Assembly (NCBI GenBank): GCA_030148915.1
Contig: JASBSN010000042.1
Coordinates: 25,388 to 89,387 of the forward strand
Origin: Thiogranum sp.
Lineage (GTDB): Bacteria; Pseudomonadota; Gammaproteobacteria; DSM-19610
Length of the DNA stretch: 64,000 bases
Reading direction: 5' to 3'
How positions within the stretch are numbered: position 1 is the stretch's first letter; every line of letters begins with the position of its first letter. Of this stretch, positions 1 to 7,105 are shown in pieces. Both the position numbers and the translations under genes were made by a program. The notes below the pieces were generated by a model. That model searched no databases. It was not told the origin of the DNA and saw only the letters and a list, made by a program, of their open reading frames with translations.

Positions 1-1471
1 CGCGCTGCTGTAGCGCCGGCGTATTGCACGCCTGGCCGGCGACCTCGATGACCAATTGCACCGTTTTTTGCAGCCGCTCACAGAGCGCCGCCTGCAGACG
101 CTGCAAGCGTTCCTGGTTGAGCAACTGCCGGCAGGCGGGGTCCAGCACCATGGTCCAACGGCTCTCTTCACGCTGTCCGATGGCGCAGTTCATGGCCAGT
201 TCCCGCAACATGCCCTTGAGCCGCATGTCTTCGACCAGCGAGCGCCATTCGTCGCCGTGCGCGGGCGACGGCGCGCGCGGTGACGCTGCCGTGTTCACCG
301 GTGAGGGTGCGGCGGCGCTGCGCCGCGGGCCCGCAGCAGGATCCGGGGCCGCGCCTGCCGGCGGCGCCAGTGAGGCCGGCGCCTGTTGCAGCGGCCGGAA
401 CGCCAGCATGCGCAACAACAGCATTTCCAGGCCGGCGCGCGGATCGGGCGCCAGCGGCAAATCACGCCGACCGAGCAGCCCGATCTGGTAATACAGCTGC
501 ACGTCTTCGGCACTCATCTGCGCGGCGAGCGTCAGAATCGCTTCGCGCTCATCCAGGTTTTCATCCACGGCCTCGACGACTGTCTGGGCAACGGCGATCT
601 GTTGCAGGCCGGAGAGCAATTCGGCGAGCAGATCCTGGTAATCCGGCGCCTGTTGCGCCAGCTCATCGACCAGGTGCAACAGGCCGGCGGCGTCCGCCGC
701 GGCCAGCGCCTTGAGCAGGGCGATGACCCGGCCCCGCTCGATGCTACCGAGCATCGTGCGCATATCGGCCTCACCCACTGTGCCACCCCCGAAAGCAATC
801 GCCTGATCCAGCAGGCTGAGCGCATCGCGCATACTGCCATCGGCGGCGCGCGCCAGCAGTCTTAACGCCGGCTGCTCGTGATCGACCGCTTCGGCCTTGA
901 GCAGCCGCTGCAGATGGTCTTCGATCAGCGGCGCCGGCAAACGCTTGAGACTGAATTGCAGGCAGCGCGACAACACGGTAGCGGGGAGTTTCTGCGGATC
1001 GGTGGTCGCGAGCAGGAACTTGACGTGCGGCGGTGGCTCCTCCAGCGTTTTCAGCAGGGCATTGAAACTGTGCGCCGAGAGCATGTGCACCTCGTCGACC
1101 AGGTAGACCTTGTAACGACCCCGTGTCGGCGCGTATTGCACATTGTCGAGCAGCTCGCGGGTGTCCTCGACTTTGGTGCGCGAGGCGGCGTCCACTTCGA
1201 TCAGATCGACGAAACGCCCTTCGTCGATCTCCGTGCAGGTGCTGCAGCTACCGCAGGGCTCGGCGCTGACGCCGCTCTCGCAATTGAGCGATTTGGCGAA
1301 AATACGCGCCACCGTGGTCTTCCCGACGCCGCGGGTCCCGGTGAACAGGTAGGCGTGGTGCAGGCGATCGTTGTCCAACGCGTTGACCAGCGCGCGAAGA
1401 ACGTGCTCCTGGCCGACCATTTCAGCAAATTTTCGCGGCCGCCATTTGCGAGCCAGGACCTGATAACTCAT
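1..1471 (-). CDS. dnaX: DNA polymerase III subunits gamma/tau, 3' end missing
   Basis: This is the clamp-loader ATPase of the replicative polymerase. The minus-strand frame opens at ATG 1471 with MSYQVLARKWRPRKF, the standard DnaX N-terminus, and stays open to base 1, so about 490 codons are visible and the C-terminus lies outside the window; that is why the ORF track lacks it. Walker A is GTRGVGKT at residues 45-52. A four-cysteine zinc module follows (CESGVSAEPCGSCSTC), then DEVHML (Walker B) and the arginine-finger motif SRCLQF. After about residue 375 comes an Ala/Pro-rich linker, then the start of the tau-specific region. I see no canonical A_AAA_AAG frameshift site in the visible part. 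The 4.5S RNA gene lies directly upstream on the same strand. Confidence 0.96.
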   Translation of the reverse strand, partial: MSYQVLARKWRPRKFAEMVGQEHVLRALVNALDNDRLHHAYLFTGTRGVGKTTVARIFAKSLNCESGVSAEPCGSCSTCTEIDEGRFVDLIEVDAASRTKVEDTRELLDNVQYAPTRGRYKVYLVDEVHMLSAHSFNALLKTLEEPPPHVKFLLATTDPQKLPATVLSRCLQFSLKRLPAPLIEDHLQRLLKAEAVDHEQPALRLLARAADGSMRDALSLLDQAIAFGGGTVGEADMRTMLGSIERGRVIALLKALAAADAAGLLHLVDELAQQAPDYQDLLAELLSGLQQIAVAQTVVEAVDENLDEREAILTLAAQMSAEDVQLYYQIGLLGRRDLPLAPDPRAGLEMLLLRMLAFRPLQQAPASLAPPAGAAPDPAAGPRRSAAAPSPVNTAASPRAPSPAHGDEWRSLVEDMRLKGMLRELAMNCAIGQREESRWTMVLDPACRQLLNQERLQRLQAALCERLQKTVQLVIEVAGQACNTPALQQR

Positions 1472-1501
1472 AAGACAATCTGCGGTCTATCGGGAATTTA
1501 T

Positions 1502-1510
1502 ATTATAACA
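1502..1510 (-). promoter_or_regulatory. Extended -10 promoter candidate for dnaX
   Basis: On the minus strand TGTTATAAT, a perfect TATAAT preceded by TG-n, lies about 30 bases upstream of the dnaX ATG in the gap after the 4.5S RNA. No good -35 hexamer sits at 17 bases, which fits an extended -10 promoter. Assignment is by motif only. Confidence 0.45.
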
Positions 1511-1528
1511 GCACGATAGCAATAAGGA

Positions 1529-1640
1529 GGTGACCCACACCAGCCACACCCCGGCGCCCAAATCCACTGCTGCGGCTGCTCCCTTCCGGGCCTGACCGAG
1601 TTCACAGCTTATTGTCGCGGGGGGACCGATGCGGGCCACC
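1529..1640 (-). ncRNA. ffs: 4.5S signal recognition particle RNA
   Basis: The minus strand carries the diagnostic SRP apical domain GGTCAGGCCCGGAAGGGAGC, containing the GGAA tetraloop and the asymmetric internal loop bound by Ffh. The 5' end (GGTGGCCCGC) pairs with the 3' end (GTGTGGGTCACC), closing the long rod typical of bacterial 4.5S RNA, and the length of about 112 nt is normal. The RNA pairs with Ffh to target inner-membrane proteins. It is transcribed toward dnaX. Exact ends are inferred from the closing stem. Confidence 0.93.
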
Positions 1641-1679
1641 ATTACCGGTGTTGCCGGGCATAAGACGGCAAAGGGCGGG

Positions 1680-1708
1680 ATTGTACCCGCACTGCCGGTC
1701 GGGGTCAT
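1680..1708 (-). promoter_or_regulatory. Sigma-70 promoter candidate for 4.5S RNA
   Basis: The minus strand reads ATGACC, a 17-base spacer, then TACAAT. The predicted start lies about 33 bases before the mature 4.5S 5' end, leaving a short leader of the kind RNase P removes in E. coli. This is motif and spacing evidence only. Confidence 0.55.
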
Positions 1709-1885
1709 CCATCGCCGCGCCGGGCGAGTCAAAAACCACGCGTTTGGCAAGTTGGCCTCCCGCGGTGACTGATTCTCACAGAATTTGCAGGTATTTAATC
1801 CGGTGGGGTTCCCCCATAATACCTGATAATATTAGTCAACTATTAGTTACACGCAGCAGATTGCGTCACCAAGGAGCTACACCGC

Positions 1886-2221
1886 ATGCAGGCAGACGTC
1901 AACGGCAAAACCATCGAACTCAGCGAAGCTGGCTGGCTGGTCAATCTCGACGAGTGGAGTGAAGACTTGGCGGTCGAGATCGCCAAAAACGAAAAAATTC
2001 CGGAGCTGACCCAGGAACACTGGGATATTATCCACGTAGCGCGGGAATATTTCACCGACAACTGGACGGTCTGCGAACCACGCCAGTTTTCCAAAATCAT
2101 GAAAACCCGTTATGGTAAAGACCGCAGCGAGCAAAAATATATCTATTCGCTGTTTCCGACTGGGTTGATCAAATGCGCCAACAAAGTAGCCGGTTTGCCG
2201 CGCCCCAAAGGGTGCAGCTGA
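1886..2221 (+). CDS. tusE: TusE/DsrC-family sulfur relay protein, CysA position not cysteine
   Basis: This 111-residue protein has the full DsrC/TusE fold signature: EWSEDLAVEIAKNE, TQEHWDIIHVAREYF, then LFPTG and the C-terminal arm ending GLPRPKGCS. Family members carry persulfide sulfur on the penultimate cysteine (CysB), present here. In true DsrC a second cysteine (CysA) lies 11 residues before CysB; here that position is Asn, as TusE proteins also lack it, but another Cys sits two residues further upstream (KCANKVAG). A tRNA 2-thiouridine relay role (TusE) or a general sulfur-carrier role are both possible. The next gene is also a sulfur-related family. A clear terminator follows. The start was chosen for the RBS AAGGAG. 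Confidence 0.9.
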   Translation: MQADVNGKTIELSEAGWLVNLDEWSEDLAVEIAKNEKIPELTQEHWDIIHVAREYFTDNWTVCEPRQFSKIMKTRYGKDRSEQKYIYSLFPTGLIKCANKVAGLPRPKGCS

Positions 2222-2246
2222 ACGGAACCCTGCCAGGCGGGTGAAT

Positions 2247-2271
2247 AAAAGCTCCTTGACGGGGCTTTTTT
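2247..2271 (+). terminator. Rho-independent terminator after the tusE-like gene
   Basis: AAAAGCTCC and GGGGCTTTT pair (one G-U) around a five-base loop, followed by a run of six T, 26 bases after the stop codon. Confidence 0.82.
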
Positions 2272-2301
2272 CTCGCCATTCTGGTGCGCTAACCTCAGCC
2301 C

Positions 2302-3342
2302 ATGATCCCGCCCTCTCCGTTTCCGCCCGTTTTTCCCCGTCCCCGACTCGCCGTCAGCGCCTGCCTGCTGGGACAAACGGTACGCTATGACGGGGGACAC
2401 AAGCGCCACGGCTTTCTCACCGACGTGCTGGCCGAACATGTCGATTACCTGGCGCTCTGCCCCGAAACCGGCATCGGCATGGGCGTGCCGCGCGCGCCGA
2501 TTCAACTGGTCGAGTCCGGCATAGAGCTGCGCGCGCTCGATGCGGCCACCGGTTCGCCGGACGTTACCGATCGCCTGCGACAATTCGCCCGTCAACGCCT
2601 CGATGAGCTGCGCGGCGTCAGCGGCTACCTGTTCAAGCGGAATTCACCCAGCTGCGGGGTACGCCAAGTAGCGCTCTATGGCGCCGGCGGTGCCCGCCTG
2701 CAGCGTCGCGGCACCGGCATTTACGCGGCTGCCGTGCAGGCGGCACTGCCGCTGCTGCCGGTGGAGCAGGAAGATGCCCTGGACGACCCGCTCCGGCGGC
2801 GCACCTTTATCACCCGCCTGTATGTCTACCGGCGCTGGCAGTCCCTGCTGGAAACCGGCTTGAGCGAGGCGTCGCTGCAGAGGTTCCATGAGGCGCATAC
2901 GCATCTGCTCACGGCCCACTCCCAGGCCGCGTGCCAACGCCTGGCGCGCATGCTGCGGGGGTCCGGCGCGGACCTGTCAGGGGACTTGCCGCAACGCTAT
3001 ATCGGCGCTCTGCTCGCGGCACTCGGGCGTCCGCCCACCCGCGCCCGCCACCACCAGGTCCAGCAGCAGCTGCTCGCCCAGTTGGAGGCCGCGGGCGAGG
3101 CCCCAGGGCACGCTACGCTGAGGCGACAACTCCAGGCTTACGCCGGCGGTCGTCTGCCCCTGAAGGAGATAATCGACGCCCTGCGTATGGGGTTTCAGCA
3201 GGCCGGTCTTAGTGAGTTCCTCGGCGCCACTTATCTTTACCCCTTCCCGGATAAGCTTTTGCCTGGCGCTACGGAGCCGCCGCCGGTGCAGGAAAGCACT
3301 GACAGTGATTTCACACCCCCTCCACCCGCATCTGGTGCATAG
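2302..3342 (+). CDS. DUF523-DUF1722 protein (TudS/YbgA-like thiouracil desulfurase family)
   Basis: This 346-residue protein has two domains. Residues about 14-160 are DUF523, with the three conserved cysteine motifs SACLLG, ALCPE and NSPSCG. In the characterised member TudS these ligate a [4Fe-4S] cluster that removes sulfur from thiouracil. Residues about 170-320 are DUF1722, the YbgA domain of unknown function. The fused DUF523-DUF1722 arrangement is common in proteobacteria. Its position after a TusE-like sulfur carrier, whose pathway makes thiolated uridines, makes a role in thio-nucleobase salvage plausible, but that is inference. The Pro-rich tail after residue 330 looks disordered. 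No strong RBS is seen at the ATG. Confidence 0.85.
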   Translation: MIPPSPFPPVFPRPRLAVSACLLGQTVRYDGGHKRHGFLTDVLAEHVDYLALCPETGIGMGVPRAPIQLVESGIELRALDAATGSPDVTDRLRQFARQRLDELRGVSGYLFKRNSPSCGVRQVALYGAGGARLQRRGTGIYAAAVQAALPLLPVEQEDALDDPLRRRTFITRLYVYRRWQSLLETGLSEASLQRFHEAHTHLLTAHSQAACQRLARMLRGSGADLSGDLPQRYIGALLAALGRPPTRARHHQVQQQLLAQLEAAGEAPGHATLRRQLQAYAGGRLPLKEIIDALRMGFQQAGLSEFLGATYLYPFPDKLLPGATEPPPVQESTDSDFTPPPPASGA

Positions 3343-3622
3343 CCCCACTGAGCGGTTGCCGATCGTGCACACAGCCCCATCGTTCGCCCACCAGGGACGC
3401 ACTCAGATCCCGCCACTTCAACAGCATAGAGCCACCGCCGGGAAATGGCGTGAATTGTGCTTAGGATTACGGTGTCAGAACGGAACGCACCTTATTCGGC
3501 GCGCTGCCAACGGCGGGAACCGGCCCGAGGCGACACGCCGGTGTCACACAAAGCTGATAGGTTTTAGCGTCCGCGGACTGACGACGAACCCCTAACCGGC
3601 AGACAATGGATGAGGTGACCGG

Positions 3623-3838
3623 ATGATGACTGATTTTCAACTGCACGCTTTCGTCGACCATCAGTTGAGCGGCGTGGAACAGAGTGAAATTCTCCAGGAG
3701 GCGGCGGTCTCCGCGGACCTCGCCCGGCGTATCGCTACCCTGCAGCACCTCAAGGAGCTGGTGCGACACGCCTACCAGGACGCCCAGCCCCCCGACCGGC
3801 GGGACCTGCGCCGAGCGTCCTCCGGCGGACCCTCCTAA
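3623..3838 (+). CDS. Small anti-sigma-factor-like protein
   Basis: This 71-residue protein begins with MMTDFQLHAFVDHQLSGVEQ, which resembles the N-terminal helix pair of short anti-sigma factors (pattern LHAYVDGELxxxE). It lacks the HxxxCxxC zinc ligands and any membrane segment, and it ends in an Arg/Ser/Gly-rich tail. No sigma-factor gene is adjacent; the upstream 280 bases and downstream 136 bases contain no gene I can support. It may be an orphan anti-sigma domain or a truncated copy. The second ATG (3626) is an equally good start. Confidence 0.6.
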   Translation: MMTDFQLHAFVDHQLSGVEQSEILQEAAVSADLARRIATLQHLKELVRHAYQDAQPPDRRDLRRASSGGPS

Positions 3839-3973
3839 GGTGAGGCGAAAACAGCCTCTCGCGCCGCCTGGCTTCCAGGCCCGTTGTCGGCCTTGGTCGG
3901 CATGTGGCGCCACGCGCGCCCGGTACACCTGAATGCAGGTGCAATAAAACGGCGTTCGTAGTATTTTCACCGC

Positions 3974-4780
3974 ATGATAATGAAACGTTTTTGCCTCCTC
4001 GTTTTGAGCGGCTGCCTATTGGCCGCCTGTGCGACCAGCCCCACCGGCCGGCACCAACTCATGCTGGTCTCCGAAGCACAGGCCATCAACGCGTCTAAAG
4101 CCGCGTATGCCCAGACCCTCAAGCCGCTGCAGGCCGAGGGCAAGGTCGACAACGACCCGGCGTTGAAAAAACGCGTCACCAGGATTACCGAAAAACTGGT
4201 GGCCCAGGCGGTGAAAATGCGCCCGGATACAGCCAAGTGGGACTGGAGTATCAAGGTCATCGACGAACCCGAAGTAGTCAACGCCTGGGCGATGGCCGGC
4301 GGCAAAATGGCCATTTACACCGGCCTGATTAAGCAACTCGCGGCTACCGATGACGAAATCGCCCAGGTCATGGGCCACGAAATCGCCCACGCGCTGGCCA
4401 ACCATCAGGCCGAACAAATGTCGCTCGCCCTCGCCACCACGGTGGGCGTCGCCGCGGCGGGGGCGGTGTCGGATAAACCCGGGCTGGCGATGGCCGGCGC
4501 CTCGGCCGCAGCGGCACTGGCCATCAAGCTGCCGAACAGCCGCGCCGCGGAAAGCGAGGCCGACAGAATCGGCATAGAACTGGCCGCCAAAGCCGGTTAC
4601 GACCCCCGCGCCGCGGTCACCTTATGGACCAAAATGGCCAAGCTCGGCGGCGCGCGGCCGCCGGCGTTTCTGAGCACTCACCCCTCGCCGGACAACCGCC
4701 GCCAAACCCTCCAGGCACTGGTCCCGCAAATGCTGCCGTACTACCAGAGCAAGGCACCGCGCCCCACGTTCAAACTGTAA
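3974..4780 (+). CDS. M48-family metalloprotease, lipoprotein (LoiP/YggG-like)
   Basis: A lipoprotein signal with lipobox LLAAC precedes a periplasmic M48 peptidase domain. The zinc site HEIAH is in GHEIAHALANH, and the third ligand is the Glu of ESEADRIG about 60 residues later. A hydrophobic Ala-rich stretch lies between the two motifs, as is usual in this family. At 268 residues it matches LoiP/YggG-type outer-membrane-anchored proteases involved in envelope protein quality control. It stands alone, convergent with the thioredoxin-fusion gene. Start is ATG 3974 or the in-frame ATG at 3980, with no effect on the mature protein. Confidence 0.9.
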   Translation: MIMKRFCLLVLSGCLLAACATSPTGRHQLMLVSEAQAINASKAAYAQTLKPLQAEGKVDNDPALKKRVTRITEKLVAQAVKMRPDTAKWDWSIKVIDEPEVVNAWAMAGGKMAIYTGLIKQLAATDDEIAQVMGHEIAHALANHQAEQMSLALATTVGVAAAGAVSDKPGLAMAGASAAAALAIKLPNSRAAESEADRIGIELAAKAGYDPRAAVTLWTKMAKLGGARPPAFLSTHPSPDNRRQTLQALVPQMLPYYQSKAPRPTFKL

Positions 4781-4826
4781 GCTGGCGCTTTCTCATGCGC
4801 GCGCCGAAAGCGCACCGCCGGCTTGG

Positions 4827-5633
4827 TCAGGGCGTGCGTAGCCGCGCCAATTTACTGGACAGGGAGGCGGCTGATAAGGCGCCCAGGTGAGTGTCGACCA
4901 GCCGTCCGTTGCCGTCATAAAACAAGGTGGTGGGCAGCGCCCGCGAGCCGACGGCAAGCGCCAGGCGCGTACCGGGGTCGAGCAATACGTGGTCGAGGTG
5001 GAGTTCGGCGGCGTGCAGATAGTGTTGAATGTTTTCGCTCGGCTCACCCTGATTGACAAACACAAAGCGTACTCCGGTTTGCCGTTTCTGCGCCGCGGCG
5101 AGCACCGGCATTTCGCGTCGGCACGGCGGGCACCAGGTGGCCCACAGGTTGACCACCAGGGGCTTGCCTGCGGCCAGCCGCGCAAGCTGCGCCGGCTCGC
5201 CGTCAAGCCTCATCAGGGTTATGTCAGGCAGCTCAGGCCTCTCTGTCAGCCGCAGCACCGCGGACATCGCCCCCCACCCCAATGCGCCTGCGGCGAGCCC
5301 GACGATCAGCGGTTTGCGCAGTAGCGGCAGACGCCAGCCGCGCCATATCGCCACCGCCAGCGCGCCGATGACACCCGCCCAGGCGGTGAAACCCCCATCG
5401 CGTATATCCAACATCGACCAGGGGCTGGCGCGGTAACTGTCGTACCAGATAATGACAAAGGCAATGCGCGCGGCCAGCACTGCGGCGATCAGCATGTCGA
5501 GCAAGGTATTGAGCAGACCGGTTTGCTGCCCACGCCCAACCCAGTGGCCTACGCCAGCGGCCATCAGGCCGGCCACCAATAACAGCAACAAGTGACTCGA
5601 TAAGGCAAAAGGCCCCAGATTTACAGACAGCAT
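4827..5633 (-). CDS. Lgt-like membrane domain fused to TlpA-type thioredoxin
   Basis: The 268-residue protein has two parts. Residues 1-130 contain four hydrophobic segments and the stretch DIRDGGFTAWAGVIGAL, which resembles the N-terminal half of prolipoprotein diacylglyceryl transferase (Lgt) but lacks its catalytic second half. Residues about 135-268 are a TlpA/ResA thioredoxin with the active site WATWCPPC and a cis-Pro segment (RALPTT). It is probably a membrane-anchored periplasmic disulfide reductase, with the Lgt-like part serving as an anchor or electron conduit; that role is inference. I took ATG 5633 because AAGGGG precedes it; the ORF-track start adds 66 poor-quality residues. Confidence 0.83.
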   Translation of the reverse strand: MLSVNLGPFALSSHLLLLLVAGLMAAGVGHWVGRGQQTGLLNTLLDMLIAAVLAARIAFVIIWYDSYRASPWSMLDIRDGGFTAWAGVIGALAVAIWRGWRLPLLRKPLIVGLAAGALGWGAMSAVLRLTERPELPDITLMRLDGEPAQLARLAAGKPLVVNLWATWCPPCRREMPVLAAAQKRQTGVRFVFVNQGEPSENIQHYLHAAELHLDHVLLDPGTRLALAVGSRALPTTLFYDGNGRLVDTHLGALSAASLSSKLARLRTP

Positions 5634-5936
5634 ATTCACCCCTTTCCAGACCTGCTGATAGAGAAAAAATTTCGTCGCTCGGCTGTAACAATACCATGCG
5701 AGCATGTGCTGTAGTGGGTCCCGCCCGGGCGCGCCACGGCGAGGCCAGGGTAAAGACTCTCGGTGAAAATCCGCCAGGGAAACGTCTTCGCACACAGCCC
5801 GGCTGCAAACAGATTTTGAGGCTTTTCTCAACCTTAAACATCGTTTGTGTTTTCACTTGAACGGGCACGGTAGGCTATGCGCTCAGCCGGCCACCATCGG
5901 ATGCTTGGCCAATACGAACAACTCAGGAGATAGGTA
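5634..5936. other. 303-base divergent intergenic region
   Basis: This separates the divergent thioredoxin-fusion gene and the matrixin-like gene and must hold both promoters. I found no convincing promoter, terminator or RNA. The string CGGTGAAAATCCG at about 5760 resembles part of a cobalamin riboswitch, but the other conserved elements are missing. Confidence 0.5.
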
Positions 5937-6785
5937 ATGAGATCGACGCGAAATTCCCTAGCAGGCGTACTTGCCGTGGCACTGACAGGCGCCGTCACAC
6001 ACGTTGCTGCAAATAACAGTTGGTCCGGCTATCACTGGGCGCGGAGCACCAGTTCTTTCGATCTGACGATTATCAATAGCACCACCGCCGAGTGGGATGG
6101 ATATGTCTCCGCCGCGATCGGTGACTGGAGTCAATCGCAAAAATTAAATATGCTCGAAAACCACAACGGCGATACATCCAACGAAACCCGACTGCAATGC
6201 CAGGGCGGTAGCGGCACCGTACGCATCTGCAACCTCGCCTACGGTAACACCGGATGGCTCGGCATCGCCGGTATCTCCGTAGACGCCAATGGCCATATTT
6301 TCAGCGGCTATACGAAACTGAACGACACTTACTTCGCCGATCCCGCTTACGACAATTTCGAATGGCGCCAAAGCATCGCCTGTCAGGAACTCGGCCATGA
6401 TGTGGGCCTCAGCCATCAGGACGAAAACTTCAGCAACCAACCCTTGTATTCCTGCATGGATTATCAGAATCCACCCTATGCATACCCCGGCGCCCACGAC
6501 TACGATGAATTGGCGAGCGTATATGCCCACACCGACAGCTACGAGTCCTACGCCAGCACCAGTAGCGCCAGCGATAGCACTGGCAGCGGCTGCACGACCT
6601 CGCGGGGCAACGGCTGCAATAGCGGCAGAACGCGCAGCAGTACCAGCACCGGCTGGGGCGTCTCCATCGGTCGCCACGGCAACCACGAAACGTTTGTCCG
6701 CGTTGATGGAGACGGCATCACCCATCTCACCGACGTGCACTGGCTAGAGGGCCACGGTCGCAATGACGGGCACGGTCATCGCTGA
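5937..6785 (+). CDS. Secreted matrixin-like putative metalloprotease with QELGH motif
   Basis: The 282-residue protein starts with a signal peptide (cleavage near AAN, about residue 26) and RBS AGGAG. The central domain has the metzincin layout QELGHDVGLSHQDEN followed by YSCMDY, which matches the HExxHxxGxxH helix and Met-turn of matrixins except that the first zinc-ligand His is Gln. Bacterial relatives I recall also carry Gln there, so this looks like a family trait, not a one-off mutation, but that needs checking. After about residue 200 comes a low-complexity Ser/Thr/Gly region with CTTSRGNGC, then a His/Gly/Asp-rich tail (HGRNDGHGHR). It may be a noncanonical protease or a non-catalytic relative. 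Function unproven. Confidence 0.72.
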   Translation: MRSTRNSLAGVLAVALTGAVTHVAANNSWSGYHWARSTSSFDLTIINSTTAEWDGYVSAAIGDWSQSQKLNMLENHNGDTSNETRLQCQGGSGTVRICNLAYGNTGWLGIAGISVDANGHIFSGYTKLNDTYFADPAYDNFEWRQSIACQELGHDVGLSHQDENFSNQPLYSCMDYQNPPYAYPGAHDYDELASVYAHTDSYESYASTSSASDSTGSGCTTSRGNGCNSGRTRSSTSTGWGVSIGRHGNHETFVRVDGDGITHLTDVHWLEGHGRNDGHGHR

Positions 6786-6907
6786 GGAGTTGCTGGCGAG
6801 CTGGTCGAACCACAGCGGCGCTCGCGCGGGTCGGGGTTAGGAGGCCCGCAGCGGGTACGGCCGGCGGCTGTTAACCACGTGATTTTGGTGTCTTTGGTGT
6901 TGCGTTA

Positions 6908-6942
6908 GGCTAACGATAATTTGGCTGAGAAGGAGGGATTCG
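6908..6942 (-). repeat. Imperfect direct repeat of the tRNA-Ser 3' end plus flank (copy 1)
   Basis: These 35 bases match 8284-8318 at 33 positions, in the same orientation. The matched block is the last 21 bases of tRNA-Ser including encoded CCA, plus 14 bases of downstream flank. Beyond it, scattered matches to the tRNA (ACGCTAT, TGCTCC, CACACTG at roughly the right spacing) suggest either a decayed tRNA-Ser gene or an attachment-site copy left by an integrated element. Confidence 0.75.
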
Positions 6943-7063
6943 GCTGGCCTCACGCTATCCGTTTATGCCCCTCGGGTGCTCCACCCCACCCACACACTGC
7001 GCGGCATCCGAAGCGGCGAAGCTCAGGGTCTGATGCGGCCGCCCGGGGGTAGGCAATTCCCGC

Positions 7064-7069
7064 TATAAT
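7064..7069 (+). promoter_or_regulatory. TATAAT -10 box for the PDC-sensor gene
   Basis: A perfect TATAAT lies 37 bases before the chosen ATG 7106. No clear -35 is present at 17 bases. Its position argues against the upstream TTG (7073) listed by the ORF track, which would fall at or before the transcription start. Confidence 0.4.
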
Positions 7070-7105
7070 CCGTTGTACATAGAAGTCACCTGGAACCCGG
7101 CAGGT

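Larger units (their letters stand above)
6786..7105. other. 320-base intergenic region with tRNA-like remnant and promoter
   Basis: No gene is supported here. It contains a copy of the tRNA-Ser 3' end (6908-6942) with further faint tRNA-like similarity up to about 7010, and a TATAAT box before the PDC-sensor gene. Both are listed separately. Confidence 0.6.

Noticed and set aside
64-69. A6 run on the minus strand in dnaX as a frameshift site
   Set aside because: The reading phase (CAA AAA ACG) does not form a canonical slippery heptamer.
3440-3580. Possible ECF promoters (GAATTG-N16-GTCAGA; GGAACC-N-GTGTC) before the anti-sigma-like gene
   Set aside because: Each match is weak and there is no adjacent sigma factor gene.
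5755-5830. Cobalamin-riboswitch-like string CGGTGAAAATCCG
   Set aside because: The other conserved parts of the riboswitch are absent and the downstream gene is not B12-related.
6144-6740. 198-codon minus-strand ORF
   Set aside because: Antisense of the matrixin-like gene, Ala/Val-rich composition without any domain.
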